From Zea mays (Eukaryota > Streptophyta > Magnoliopsida > Poales > Poaceae): a stretch of 64,000 nucleotides of DNA. The stretch is taken from assembly GCF_902167145.1 (NCBI RefSeq), contig NC_050101.1, positions 114,853,789-114,917,788 of the forward strand. Reading direction: 5' to 3'. The notes beneath the pieces are model-generated. The model saw only the letters and a program-made list of their open reading frames with translations, did no database searches and was not told the origin of the DNA. The translations under genes were made by a program, and so were the position numbers. Shown here piece after piece: positions 45,635 to 56,759 of this stretch; the stretch's first letter is position 1, and the number at the start of each line of letters is the position of its first letter.

Positions 45635-48600
45635 CTATTCTTCTTTTAAAACTACTTCTGCAGCTTCGTTTAGTAGTTGAAAAACAACTTTGTCCATAAT
45701 AGCTTCGGCCATCTTAATAATTTTATCTTCACTTTTTGCTTTGGGGCTCGTTTGTGACTCAGAGGGCTCCGGAGGAGGAGATAATTTGGCTGCAATACAA
45801 AATATGAATAAGTTCGAAGTCACAAGAATAAAACATAAAGTCAAAAGCAATTAGACAATACCTATATGCCTTTCAAGTTCTGCAGTTTTTTCAACTATCT
45901 TTGCTGCTTCTCTAGCATTATGGGTATCTTTTTCACTCTTCTTTATAATTTCTTGGGCCATCTCTCGGCCACCATTTTCCCAGATATCGATAAAAAACTT
46001 TCCGCCAATCAGGCTTGCCTTAGCCGAAGGGTCTTTTGTATCTTCAATAGAAAATGCAGCTTCGGCTTGGGCCAGAATCTTCACATGCTCGCATCCTGCC
46101 TTCTCTAAGATAGCCGCAATTCCCCTGGCACCTGAGAAGGCGCAGACATCTCCACGGCCACTCAAAACTTCCTCAAAGGCTTCGGCTTCGCCCTTGGTCC
46201 ATTCGATTGGACATTCGGGATCGCCTACTACGAAGTTTTCCTCATTTGAGTATGCGCCAATATTGGCGAAGCTGGTTTTTATCTTTTCTACACATGCCAT
46301 AGATTTTTCATAGCATCTCTCTTTTGAAGAACGAAGCTCCACAACTGTTTTCTCCCAGTGGTTTTTCCAGTATTCACTAGCGTCTCGGTCAGCTTCGGTA
46401 ACCGCCCATTTTAATTTTTCTTCTGCCAGCTGTTTCCGAAGATCTTCAATTTCGCGCTTCTGGGTCTCAACTTGGGCTTTGGAAGTAGCTTCGTCTTCTT
46501 TTATTTTATTAAGTAATGAGTGTAATATTTTATCTTTCTCAAGTCCTTCGTTCCTTAGCTCAATTACTTCGGAACGAAGGTTATTCAAGGCCATGGTACA
46601 TCCCTCGTCTTCAGCGCTTTTTTGAGCCCTGAGGGCATTGCTAAGTATAAGGCCCTGCAAAAGGAATGTGGTGTTAGGAATAAGCAAACGAATTTAAGCT
46701 GTTGTACGAAAATCTTATTTTCTCACCTTTAAGCTGTTGTACGCTAAGCTGTCGACCAATTCATCTTTTGATAACACTGAGAGCCCGTCTTCTAATGTCG
46801 GGAATCCGAAGCTTCTTGCCATCTCCCGGCAGACAGAGATCTCCTTGCTGTCTGGGAGACAATATAAGAAGTCTTCTTCTCCACTGCCGTTGAAAATCAA
46901 CGCCCCCTTTGGATATCTCCACTGCCGTTGAAAATATTGTTTCGTAAAATATAATCAGGAGCTTCGGAAGAAGCTTCGGATGTGGGAGTGCCAGTTTGTT
47001 CAGACAAAAGTTGTTCTGAAGTGTCTCTTTTCGTTTCTTTATCTCCAATTTCCAGGGATTTCTTTTTGGCGAGCTTTGAGGGCCCAGCTTCGAGTTTAGC
47101 ATGACTCTTTGCAGCTTCGGCTTCAATTTGCTTTATGTCAACTTGCATTTTTGAACCTTCGGCTATTTTTCCTGAAGTAGAGCTTGAAGTCTTTATTTCT
47201 TCCAGTACATCCAATACGTGGACCATCCTTTTCCTCTTAGGGGTAACTGCAAGATCTTTTTGTGCCTTCGGCACAGATACTTCTGCCGAAGGACTTGTAA
47301 TTTCTGATATCTTTGTTCTCTCGACCTCCGGCTCACCTAATTTGGGCAATGGTGCTTTCGGCGTTGTAGCCAGCTCTTCAGTTTCCTGCATTAGCGCAGT
47401 TTCTTTGGCTTTGTTAGCCGAAGAGGTATCACCACCAAATTCAGGCACTGTAGCCGTTTCAATGTATCGCGGCCGGTGAGTAAGAACCTTCACCTTCTTC
47501 CTCTTCGGCGCGGGCTCGCTTGGAGCAACCGAAGCAACATTCTTCACAGGAGCCGCACCTTTCCTTTTCTGACCTCGTAGCGGGTAGCGGTAGTCAGGGT
47601 ACATGAACCCAATAGCATCAAAAACTCGGTTGAGCCTTTTCTTCTTCCAGCCTCCGAAGGCCGCAGATAACGCAGTATCTTCTGCCTTCGAGTATGGCCC
47701 AAGCAGTTCATCGCTTGTAGCTTCAATACATTTCAGCCAATCATCGTCTGGCTCAACAAACTTACCTTCATACCTGAAGGTGTACTTCAGCCTAACCAAC
47801 CCACCTTCGTCAGATTTGGTGATAGTCTCCTTTGGCATTTCCCACTTTTCTACAAGTGGCCATACTCTGAAGGCTATGTGTTCCTGGATCAAATCCCTTG
47901 TCCCTATAAAAGAGCAAACAACGCCGAAGGCCCTCTGGCATTCTTCGGCTGCCTCGTCAATATCCACCTTTGGTTTCCGGAGACCGAAGCGCTGCCAGAT
48001 AGGGCGCATAATAATATCTTTAATATCCTCTCGTACCTTCAAATCGTTTTTCACATAGAACCATTCCTTCATCCAATCTCCGGGCCATCTCTTTCGAAAA
48101 CTTGGCACGGGACAACTTGACCCAGATCGAGCCACGAAGCTATAACAGCCAAAATTGTTATGATATTGCTCCTTACCCCAGGGTTTCGTCTCATATAATA
48201 GCTCATGTATATTGCAGAAACTTTTTGCATTTGGCTCCAAACCCTGGCTCCTCACGGCCCATACGAATATTCCCATTCTTATGATTGCTTCGGGAGTAAG
48301 TTGATGAAGGTAGACCTGATATATCTTCAGAACCTCAACCACAAATTTGCTTAAAGGGAACCGAAGCCCAGCTTTAAAAAAGCTTCGGAAGATCACGACT
48401 TCATTCTCTTCGGGAGTAGGCACAATCCTCTCTCCATCATGTGCCCTCACAGTAGACATGTCTCGAAAATATCTCCCCCTCATGTTATCAAGATGACTCT
48501 GTTTAATACTTGATTTTCTGAAGACTGCGTGACTTGGTCGCCATGGTCGATCTTCGGAGTCTTCACCCCCACTTTCTACATCATAACTGTCACTCTCACT

Positions 48601-48741
48601 GGTATCTTCAGATAAGCCTTCTAAAATTTCTCTAGTAATCTTCTCTGTATTGGTTCTCGCTATCGATTCAAGGAAGCCCAAATTCTTCTCCTCAGAAAGG
48701 CTCAGTTTCATTTTAACAAAAACTTTCTTTTCCTGAGACAT
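45635..48741 (-). pseudogene. Element D antisense gene, three exons, PF04195-like protein
   Basis: Opposite to gag. ATG at 48741 (MSQEKKVFVKMKL). Exon 1 48741-46727, intron 72 bp (46726-46655), exon 2 46654-45862, intron 72 bp (45861-45790), exon 3 45789-45635. Donors gtgaga and gtattg, acceptors tttgcag and attgcag. The reading phase is kept exactly at both junctions (phase 0, then phase 1). Exon 1 (about 600 aa) has an N-terminal acidic part, a domain with the same pattern as the A2 antisense protein (FRSFFKAGLRFPLSKFVVEV, WMKEWFYVKND), then basic KR-rich clusters that could be nuclear signals. Exon 2 is largely coiled coil. Exon 3 is a short acidic end. One defect: a 38-bp insertion at 46898-46935 bounded by 19-bp direct repeats shifts the frame near the end of exon 1. 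TATA box tataaata on the minus strand at 48885-48892. Function unknown. Confidence 0.82.
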
Positions 48742-48884
48742 CTCTTCGAAAATGCTAAAAATGTGCTTTTAGGGCCGAAGCTAAAAAATCTAAAAAACTG
48801 GTCAAGCGTTTGTAGGCAAAGAGCTATTTGAGCAGGCAAAACAGATGGCAAGAAAGCATGCCAAATGAGCTCGCGGTCGGATCA

Positions 48885-48892
48885 TATTTATA
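48885..48892 (-). promoter_or_regulatory. TATA box of the D antisense gene
   Basis: On the minus strand reads tataaata inside cgtataaatatgatcc, about 145 bp ahead of the ATG at 48741. This lies inside the element, not in an LTR, so the antisense gene seems to have its own promoter. Confidence 0.65.
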
Positions 48893-49047
48893 CGCCTAGG
48901 GCATTGCAAGTGGGAGGGTCCCGCTTGTCATTGACTATTGCTATTCTAGCAAAGGGAAGGTGTTTTTTCGGACCTTCGGCTTAGGGCCTTCGTCCATATC
49001 GCAGTCTGAATTTATTATCCTAACAAATTAATATTACGAGGGGCTAC

Positions 49048-49727
49048 TGTTGGGGGCCTTCGGCTTCCGAAGGTCCTCAAAAACGTGATTTAACAATGTT
49101 TCTGGAGCATAATAGATGAGCAGGTACCTTTGGACTTGGACCCTTCGGACTTGAGTCAAAATCACAGTATGAAGAAGCACAAGGGAAACGAAGGATGGAA
49201 CAGAGCCGAAGCTGTGTGCAAGGGAGCTTTGGCATGATGACAGGGAAAAGAAAACCGACTTAAAGAGGAAAAGGCTATCTAGACCCCGATGAATTACTAT
49301 AGAGTTATTAGCAAATGCAAAGGGCCTGGATGTAATTTTACATGGGCTGCGACCCGTGCCTATAAATAGATGAACACCCGTACTGTTCACGCTGACTTGG
49401 CACTTGCTTTTACATCACGCTTGTACTTTTACTTTCCCTCAAGCCGAAGGTACACTTGTAATTCGAAATCATTTCTATTTTTCCATAGCAACAAGATACA
49501 AATGATTTAACAATAATAATATTGTTTATGTCATCTCTTGCACTTCGTATGATTTCTTCCCCATTTTTATATATTGTGCTGATGAAGGTATGTCCTTCAT
49601 AACCTTCGTCCGAAAGTCATTATATCCTAAAGGAAATAATGCTTCGAAGGACAAAGGACTTTAACGTTTAACATTCTTTGTGTTGCCTTGTTCTTAACTC
49701 ATAGCATTTGAGGACAAGTCCCCAACA
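49048..49727 (+). repeat. Element D 3' LTR
   Basis: 680 bp, nearly the same as 42456-43140. TATA ctataaatag at 49360-49369. Followed by the target duplication agcac. Confidence 0.93.
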
Positions 49728-49732
49728 AGCAC

Positions 49733-50140
49733 CCTCGGCGTCGTTTCCACCTTCGGCGGAATCTAGCCCGGCCTCGGACGGCGACACGGGCGGAAGGATC
49801 TCCACCTCGAAGAAGGACGCCAGCACCGCGCTTGGGCCCTCATAGCCCGGGTCTCCGCCAGGGCCCCGGCCTGAGCAGACACCTCGGTTGGCCGCTCCGT
49901 AGCCTCAACTAGCTGTCCCCCGGGGACCTCAGCCCGGCTCACGGCCTCAGCAACGTGACTCCGAGGTTGGTCCCGCTCGCGGATGACCTAGCCAAGCTCC
50001 AGCCACCGCTGCTGTACCTCCTCGGCCTGGGAAGCCACCTGCTCCTGGGCCGACGAAGCCTCTTTTCGAGCCGACTCTGCCTCTGTCCACGCCAACATTG
50101 CTGCCTCCGGCTCCAGCTCATCGCAGAGCGGCCGAAGGTT
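49733..50140 (-). pseudogene. Element B antisense gene remnant (coiled-coil part)
   Basis: On the minus strand, broken frames give LRPLCDELEPEAA, EAESARKEASSAQEQVASQ and VIRERDQPRSHVAEAVSRA, which match exon 3 of the A2 antisense gene (34299-34644), including the EAE/RERDQ words. A TAG interrupts it. The conserved first exons found in A2 are absent: beyond 50140 the sequence changes to the 211-bp block and then to the module at 50400-51990. D is inserted just inside the 3' end of this remnant. Confidence 0.65.
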
Positions 50141-50399
50141 CTAAAACTAAGCAAGAGAGGCCTTAAACGGCAAGGCCTACCGAGCCGAGGGACTCCTATG
50201 CCTCCGGGATATGGATACCTCACTCGTCACCTTTCGCGCAAGGCAACTCACGCTCGGTTAAGCGGTTCAGCTAGCCGACAGGTGAGTCCTAGTGCTCGAA
50301 ATGAGGGAGAAACACGACATTACACTCAAACACCCAAATGTTCAGGCCTCGACAACCACAATGAACAAACACCCATACTCAGGGTACCATTACAAACGG

Positions 50400-51990
50400 G
50401 ACTACGGTTCCACTCCCACGAGTATGAACAACCTCCACACCAGAGGGCCTGTGGGACAACAAACTCCAGGTGGCTCGCCGGCGACCGCTGCACCAGCAGC
50501 GCGGCAACGACCTCCGTCTCAGGTGGCTAGACAGCAGCAGCGATGGCCCCAGGGCAAACGCTACCGCTGGAAGGCCCTCGTTCACGTCCCCTCACGGGGG
50601 ACAAGAACCAGCCATTAAAGCCAAAGAGCCGGAGGCCCAGAGCGCAGGTGGCACTGACGGTCTCGTTAGCAGGGGCAACCGCTTTAGCAGAAGCAGCCTC
50701 ACCTATGGCAACCACCACCTCAGCACCGACGACAGCAGCCACCTGCCCACCAACACCGCACCAGCAAGCGGCGGCCGCCCAAAGTGCACCAGCAGGTCCT
50801 CACTCCCGTTCTCGCCACAAGAACGAGAACGAGACTGTCCCAGAACACGAGTATCACCCTCGCGGCATACGACGTGTTGTGCAGTCGACGGTGCAGGGAG
50901 GACCTGGACGTAGCCGGCCCGCGCGCGGCACGGCCGTCGCCCGGGTGGAGGACGGACAGCTGCACCCTGGCCCGGCAGCAGCAGTTCGCCTTCCCCCGCA
51001 TGGCTGGAGGATGCCTCCTCCGCAGAGCTGGAGGATGCCTTTCTCCCCCGAATGCCAGAGGAAGAAGCTGGTCGCCGACCCATGTGGAGGCAGGCCGCAA
51101 CTCGCCCCGCCCTCCTCCCCAGCACGAATGATGAAGATCCTTGAAGCTGAGGGTGGGGCAGAGGCCACAGTCCGACTTGCTTCTCCCCACCACCAAACTG
51201 GTGGTCATCATCCTGGATGACCATTGGTGAGGGAATGCAGCCGGGCTGCATGATGAAAATCCTTGAAGCCGAGCGATGGCTGAAGGGCGCCAACCCCCGC
51301 GAGGTCGCGCTCCTCCAACAGCAGCAAGACGAAGGCAACGCGGGTGCTCCCCATCCAGGGGCTCGGAAGGTGGAAGGGCGTGATGCATGAGGGGAGTGCG
51401 GAGGCATGGCTACCGCCTGGGGGATCGATCCCTTTTTAAAGGCGGCTCTCCCCACTCGCATCCTCAAGTGTCATGGGCAAAGTCTTCACCGACGTGCTCT
51501 AGGGTCCTCCCCCTACGACACGGGGGCTGGGTCCCACACGTCATGCAAGCTGACCCGAAACAGAAGAAGCCAAACCATCGCACGCGGAGCATGTAACTGC
51601 CCCGCGGTTACAAGCACTCCGCCATCCTCGCCGAAACCAGCGGTCGAAAGGGCGGACCGCCATGTAGGTGGCATGCAACCGCACCGCGGTGGCGCACCCC
51701 TTCGGCTTCGTTGCATCCGGCATGGAGGCCCAGGCCCACACGTCAGGTAACCGGCGCGCCGGTTACTACGTGCAAGAAACCGCACCGCCACTTGTGCCAA
51801 TGCCGCGCCTTCTCGACTGCGGAACCGGTGCCGCCACTCGAGGCAGCCCTGCGCATGACCCAACAGTGCCAATCGAGCATAATGATCATGGGTCAGTCAG
51901 CCGCGGGAGGAAGCGCGACGGTTAATATGGCCAAAAGTGGACCGGCAGTAATTGCAGCAGATGGGCGGAAGCAGCGGTCAAATCGCCTGT
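50400..51990 (+). other. Module shared with element X, no recognised gene
   Basis: About 1.6 kb of GC-rich sequence that is homologous to 56760-58480 read on the minus strand. Both copies point the same way relative to their element and lie near its 3' part. Shared words include gcttcaaggattttcatcat, gttggaggagcgcgacctcg and cctttttaaaggc (B strand). Frames on both strands have similar quality; none carries a domain I recognise. In the antisense direction a tttaaaaagg box (51431-51440) lies 33 bp ahead of an ATG (51407) in identical arrangement in X. Confidence 0.6.
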
Positions 51991-52095
51991 AGGCTCGCGT
52001 CCCCTCCTGAAGCGGTAGGGGAGCCCTCTCCCACGGCGTGAAGACGACGCGCCCGTGTTCCATTCCTCAAATGACTCGCGCACGCGGCCGCCCCG

Positions 52096-53224
52096 CGAAC
52101 CGCCCGTCCTATCGCATTAACTCCTCGGCGGAGCAAGCGACACCTTTGGCAGGCGAAGCGGGCGTCGTTTCACCTCCGCCATGATGACCGCGTCAAAAAA
52201 GGTGCGCCACACCATTTAAATTCATATCCTTTTCCTCTTCCCCTTTCTCTCTCTTGCTATAGGGACCGGGAAAGGGGATATTTCGAAAGGGATCCTTCTC
52301 CGTGAAGGAAGCGGGCCCCGAGCCCTCCTACTGATCAGGGGTTCGAAGGCTGGCCCCTCGGAAGGGTTCGATAGCCGCCCCAGAGCACTCGGGCTCCAAG
52401 CCCATTACCGATCAGCGCCCGGGCTCCACGCCCACTACTGATCAGGGGTTCGAAGGCTGGCCCCTCGGAAGGGTTCGACAGCCGCCCAGAGCATGCAGAG
52501 TGAGGGATGACTCTGGGTACATCCGTTACATGGACGAGGCTCGGGCTACGCTCCCGAGGTACCCTAGGACATTTCCGAGACCAACAAGAGCGATTTTGTA
52601 ACGGAATCCCACCAGAGGGAGGCATCGAGCCCTCGGACCCTATCGAACGGGTCTGGGTCCGGCAAATCACCTGCAGGTACTTTTGGAGCGCGCCTCTGGG
52701 CCACTAGCCGACCCTTATCGAACGGGGCACGGACGTCCACTTGGATCACCCGTTAGCAACTCACTGGAAACACCATGTTCGGCGCCCTCCGAGGGCAACA
52801 TGGCGCTTTTCCCCCCTTCCTCCTTGCGGAAAGGCGACGAAGGGGCGTATGATAAAAGTCGAGACAGTCCTTGATCGTCCTCTCGCTCCGTGCAGGGGCT
52901 CGGGGGCTGCTCTCGCAACCCGGCTACGGCCAAACTGTTGACAGCGTCAACAAACCAGCTCAGAAGCTCGGAACCCGACCATGCACCCGGGCTATGGCCA
53001 GGCCGCATGAGGGAACAACCAGGCCGGCCGAGGCATCACGAAAGGCATTAAGACCTCAGAGGAGTCAAACCACTCCTCCGAGGCCTCGGGGGCTACACCC
53101 GGTGGGTGCACTCGCGCGCACCAACCGGAACAAAGTATAACCGAGAAAGGCCGGTCCCCTTACAAAAAAGTGCGGCAAAGCCTCCAAGCGAGTACCAACA
53201 CTCCCTTTGAGGCTCGGGGGCTAC
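52096..53224 (+). mobile_element. Element B 3' internal region (no gene)
   Basis: Collinear with 1-1170 and 37310-38483, including a shorter version of the 78-80-bp array (52329-52495). Ends in the polypurine tract gaggctcgggggctac (53209-53224). Confidence 0.82.
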
Positions 53225-53523
53225 TGTTGGGTACCGTAATTAGGGGTACCCCCAACACTCCTAAACACGACTGGTAACCACCATCAGCACAAATCGCAAA
53301 GACTGATGGGCGCGGTTCAGGTCAAGGCCTCGTCTACGAAGGGACACGATCTCGCCTCGCCCGAGCCCAGCCTTGGGCAGGAATAGTAGTCCCAGACAAA
53401 TTCATGCCTCGCCCGAGGGCCTCCTCAGGCGACGAGCGCACCTTCGACTCGCCCGAAGCCTAGCTCGGGCAGGCTTCGTAGTGAAGCAACCCTGGCCAAA
53501 TCGCCTCACCAACGGACCGTATC
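53225..53523 (+). repeat. Element B 3' LTR, first part
   Basis: Starts tgttgggtaccgtaatta like the 5' LTR at 15130. Interrupted after gtatc by solo LTR F. Confidence 0.9.
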
Positions 53524-54811
53524 TGTCGGGTACCATAATTAGGGGTACCCCCAACACTCCGAAACACGACTGGTAACCACCCTCAGCACGAACCGCAAAG
53601 ACTGATAGGCACGGTTCAGGTCAAGGCTTCGTCTACCCAAGGGACGCGATCTCGCCTCGCCCGAGCCTAGCCTTGGGCGAGAACTATAGTCCCGAACCAA
53701 GTTACGTCTCGCCCGAGGGCCTCCTCAGGCAGTGGGCGCACCCTCGACACGCCCGAGGCCCAGCTCAGGCAGGCTTCGTCGAGAAGCAACCTTGGCCAAT
53801 ACGCCTCTCCAACCGACCATATCGCAGGCGCATTCAATGCGAGGATCGCCTGACACCTTATCCTGACACGCGTGCCTTCAGTTGGCAAGGTCAAAGTGAC
53901 CGCAGTCACTTCGCCCTTTCACTGACCGACCTGACAGGAAAACAGCGCCGCTCACCCCGCTCCGACTGCTGTGCCAGCCACCCGGGCAAGGCTGACCACA
54001 GCAAGTTCAGCCTCGAGCGTAACAGGAAGCTCCGCCTCGCCCGACCTTAGGCCTCGACCTCGGGAGGAGGTCTCCGCCTCGCTCGACCCCATGACTCGGC
54101 CTCAGCCTCGGCCTCAGGAGGAATCACGTCCTCGCCCGACCCTGGCCTCGGCCTCAGGAGAAGTCCCTGCCTCGCCCGACCTTGGGCTCGGACCGACCGC
54201 GCCACAAGGGATACATCATTACCCTCCCCTAGCTAGCTCAGGCTACGAGGGAACAAGATCAGCGTCCCATCTGGCTCGTCCCGGTAACAGGTAATGATGA
54301 CTCCCCATGTGCGTCCATGACGATGGTGGCTCTCAGCCCCCTACGAAAGCAAGGAGACGTCAGCAGGATCCCAGCAGCACCAACAGCTGTGCTTCTACAG
54401 GGCTCAGGCACTTCTCCGATGGCCACGTTATCGCCTACGCAGGGCTCAAGCACTTCTCCGACAGCCACGTTGGCATGTACACAGGGCTCAGGCACCTCTC
54501 TGCCAGACACGTTAGCACATAGCTACACCCCCCATTGTACACCTGGACCCTCTCTTTGCATCTATAAAAGGGAGGTCCAGGGCCTTCATGCGGAAGGGTC
54601 GCGCGGGGGAACGAGCTAACGAACAGGCTCATTCTCTCTCTCTCTCGCGAATGCTTGTAACCCCTACTATGAGCACATCCCCCTGGTGCGAGATAATACG
54701 AGCCGCATTTTCCCCCTTGTGTTCCATCTCGCGCCAACCCATCTAGGCAGGGGCACGCAACGACAAATTTACTCGTCGGTACAGGGACCCCCTGGGTCCG
54801 AAATGTCGACA
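53524..54811 (+). mobile_element. Element F: solo LTR of the B-type family inside the B 3' LTR
   Basis: 1,288 bp, starts tgtcgggtaccataatta and ends gtccgaaatgtcgaca, TG...CA; TATA at 54562-54571. Flanks are gtatc (53519-53523) and gtatt (54812-54816). The undisturbed 5' LTR has accgtatcgcagg at 15421, so the right copy has a C-to-T change in a CpG. No internal sequence is present, so it is a solo LTR. Confidence 0.87.
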
Positions 54812-55799
54812 GTATTGCAGGCGCATTCAATGCGGGGATCGCCTAACACCTTATCCTAACACGCGTACCTCAGTCGGCAAGGTCGAAGTGACCGCAGTCA
54901 CTTCGCCCTTTCACTGACTGACCTGACAGGAAAACAACGCCGCTCGCCCCGCTCCGACTGATGTGCCACCCACCAGGGTGAGGCTGACAACAGCCAAGTT
55001 CAGCCTCGGGCGCAACAGGAAGCTCTGCCTCGCCCGACCTTAGGCCTCGGTCTCGGAAGGAGGTCTCCGCCTCGCCCGACCCCAGGGCTCGGCCTCAACC
55101 TCGGCCTCGGGAGGAATCGCGTCCTCGCCCGACCCCGGCCTCGGCCTCAGGAGAAGTCTCCGCCTCGCCCGACCTTGGGCTCGGACCGACCGTGCCACGG
55201 GGGATACATCATTACCCTACCCCTAGCTAGCTCAGGCTACGAGGAAATAAGATCGGCGTCCCATCTGGCTCGCCCCGGTAACAAGTAATGATGGCTCCCC
55301 GTGTGCGTCCATGACGACGGTGGTTCTCAGCCCCCTACAGAAGCAAGGAGACGTCATCAGGATCCCAGCAGCACCGACAGCTGTGCTTCTACAGGGCTCA
55401 GGCACTTCTCAGACAGCCACGTTATCGCGTACACAGGGCTCAAGCACTTCTCCGACAACCACGTTGGCATGTACACAGGGCTCAGGCACTCCTCTGCCAG
55501 ACACGTTAGCGCATAGCTACACCCCCATTGTACACTTGGACCCTCTCCTTGCATCTATAAAAGGGAGATCCAGGGCCTTCATGCGAGAGGGTCGTCGCGC
55601 GGGGGAACGAGCTAACAAACAGGCTCACTCTCTCTCGTGAATGCTTGTAACCCCTACTATGAGCACACCCCCTGGTGCGAGATAATACGAGCCACGTTTC
55701 TCCCTTGTGTTCCATCTTCCGCCAACCCATCTGGGCAGGGGCACGCAGCGACAAATTTTCTCGTCGGTCCAGGGACCCCCCGGGTCCGAAACACCGACA
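54812..55799 (+). repeat. Element B 3' LTR, second part
   Basis: Continues with gcaggcgcattcaatgcg as at 15429 and follows the 5' LTR to its end gaaacaccgaca. TATA at 55555-55564. Then the target duplication ctact. Confidence 0.9.
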
Positions 55800-56516
55800 C
55801 TACTAATACTTGCTGCTGGAGCGATCTTCTTGCACCCTGACACCCAAGACTTGTATAGCCTCGGCGTGCAGGGGGAAGCTTCTCGCACAAGGGATGAGTA
55901 CAGTGCACCGCGCAGCACGGGCGCACTGTTTCGGCAACGGACTGGACAAGTGCGCCGTCTGCAGGGTGGCCCTGGCGCCGCCTGCCAGCGGAATGGACAG
56001 GATACAATAAATGTCATGGAGGCACATCGCCTCTCAGAAGGGTGGACAGACGGCGTGTCCTTTCCGCAATAAATGCGGAGGCCGCGCGGTCCAGAGCCCT
56101 TATGTCATGCTCCGCCTGCTGGCCTACGTCACGGACAATAAGTCATGTGGCAGTATTAGACCCTCGACCGAGTGGGGAGCGAAGGCGCTCCAGATAGAGC
56201 CTGGCCACACGTCAATATCGGACTCATGCCTAGGTCACGACACTTCCTCTCCCGGGACTTTGTTATGGGTGGTCGGGAGCTCACTTGGTGGGGTCCGAAC
56301 CCTATCCAATGGCTCCGGGCTGCTTTACTTCGAGGGTCCGGGTTGTGCGTACAGGGGTCCCATGCCTTCTGGGTCCGACGGCGTTGTCTCCGAGAACGCC
56401 ACCTTAACTGCTTACGAGATACTCCTAGGGCTGTTCTCCGCGCGACTAAGGGTAGCCGCACAGGCATCGTGCCTTCATACCGTAGCAAGGGGTACCCCTA
56501 ATCCAGGGTACCGACA
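55800..56516 (-). mobile_element. Element X 3' LTR, part right of B
   Basis: Matches 61812-62516 closely (aatacttgctgctggagcg at 55805 and 61816). Ends ccgaca at 56516; in the direction of X this is the LTR start, tgtcggtaccctggattagg. Confidence 0.92.
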
Positions 56517-56759
56517 GTGGCCCCCGGGCCCGCTTCAGGGGAGGATGCGAGCCTACAGGTGGGGCCAGAGTTTGACTGGCGATCGGCTCGCTGCTCCTGT
56601 GCACCCGTTGATGCAGTTACTACCAGCCCGCCTATGGTCACGCCGACTGCCACGCCTGCCGCTGCAGCTGACTGGCCCGTGACCTCCATACTTAATGTCT
56701 TTGTTGGCCCATGCGCAGGGTGCCTCGAGTCGCTGCATCGGTTTTGGCGCGAAAATTTA

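Larger units (their letters stand above)
42456..49727 (+). mobile_element. Element D: zeon-like non-autonomous Ty3/gypsy element with gag and a spliced antisense gene
   Basis: 7.27 kb. LTRs 42456-43140 (685 bp) and 49048-49727 (680 bp) are nearly identical; perfect target duplication agcac (42451-42455 and 49728-49732). Primer binding site ttggcgcccacctccggtg at 43141, polypurine tract cgaggggctac before 49048. It holds gag only: no protease, reverse transcriptase or integrase motif is found in either direction. An antisense gene fills most of the remaining space. Size, LTR length and lack of pol fit what I remember of maize zeon. It sits in the degenerate antisense region of B. Confidence 0.92.
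15130..55799 (+). mobile_element. Element B: Huck-like Ty3/gypsy element of the Tat group, carrying four nested insertions
   Basis: LTRs 15130-16423 (1,294 bp) and 53225-55799 (about 1,280 bp once solo LTR F is removed). LTR start tgttgggtaccgtaatta and end cgaaac(g/a)ccgaca differ from A1/A2, so B is a related but separate subfamily. Perfect 5-bp target duplication ctact (15125-15129 and 55800-55804). Gag-pol is interrupted by C and A2, and its downstream region by D. Coding parts contain several stops and frameshifts, but the integrase end is intact. Removing C, A2, D and F leaves an element of about 13 kb. Confidence 0.92.
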
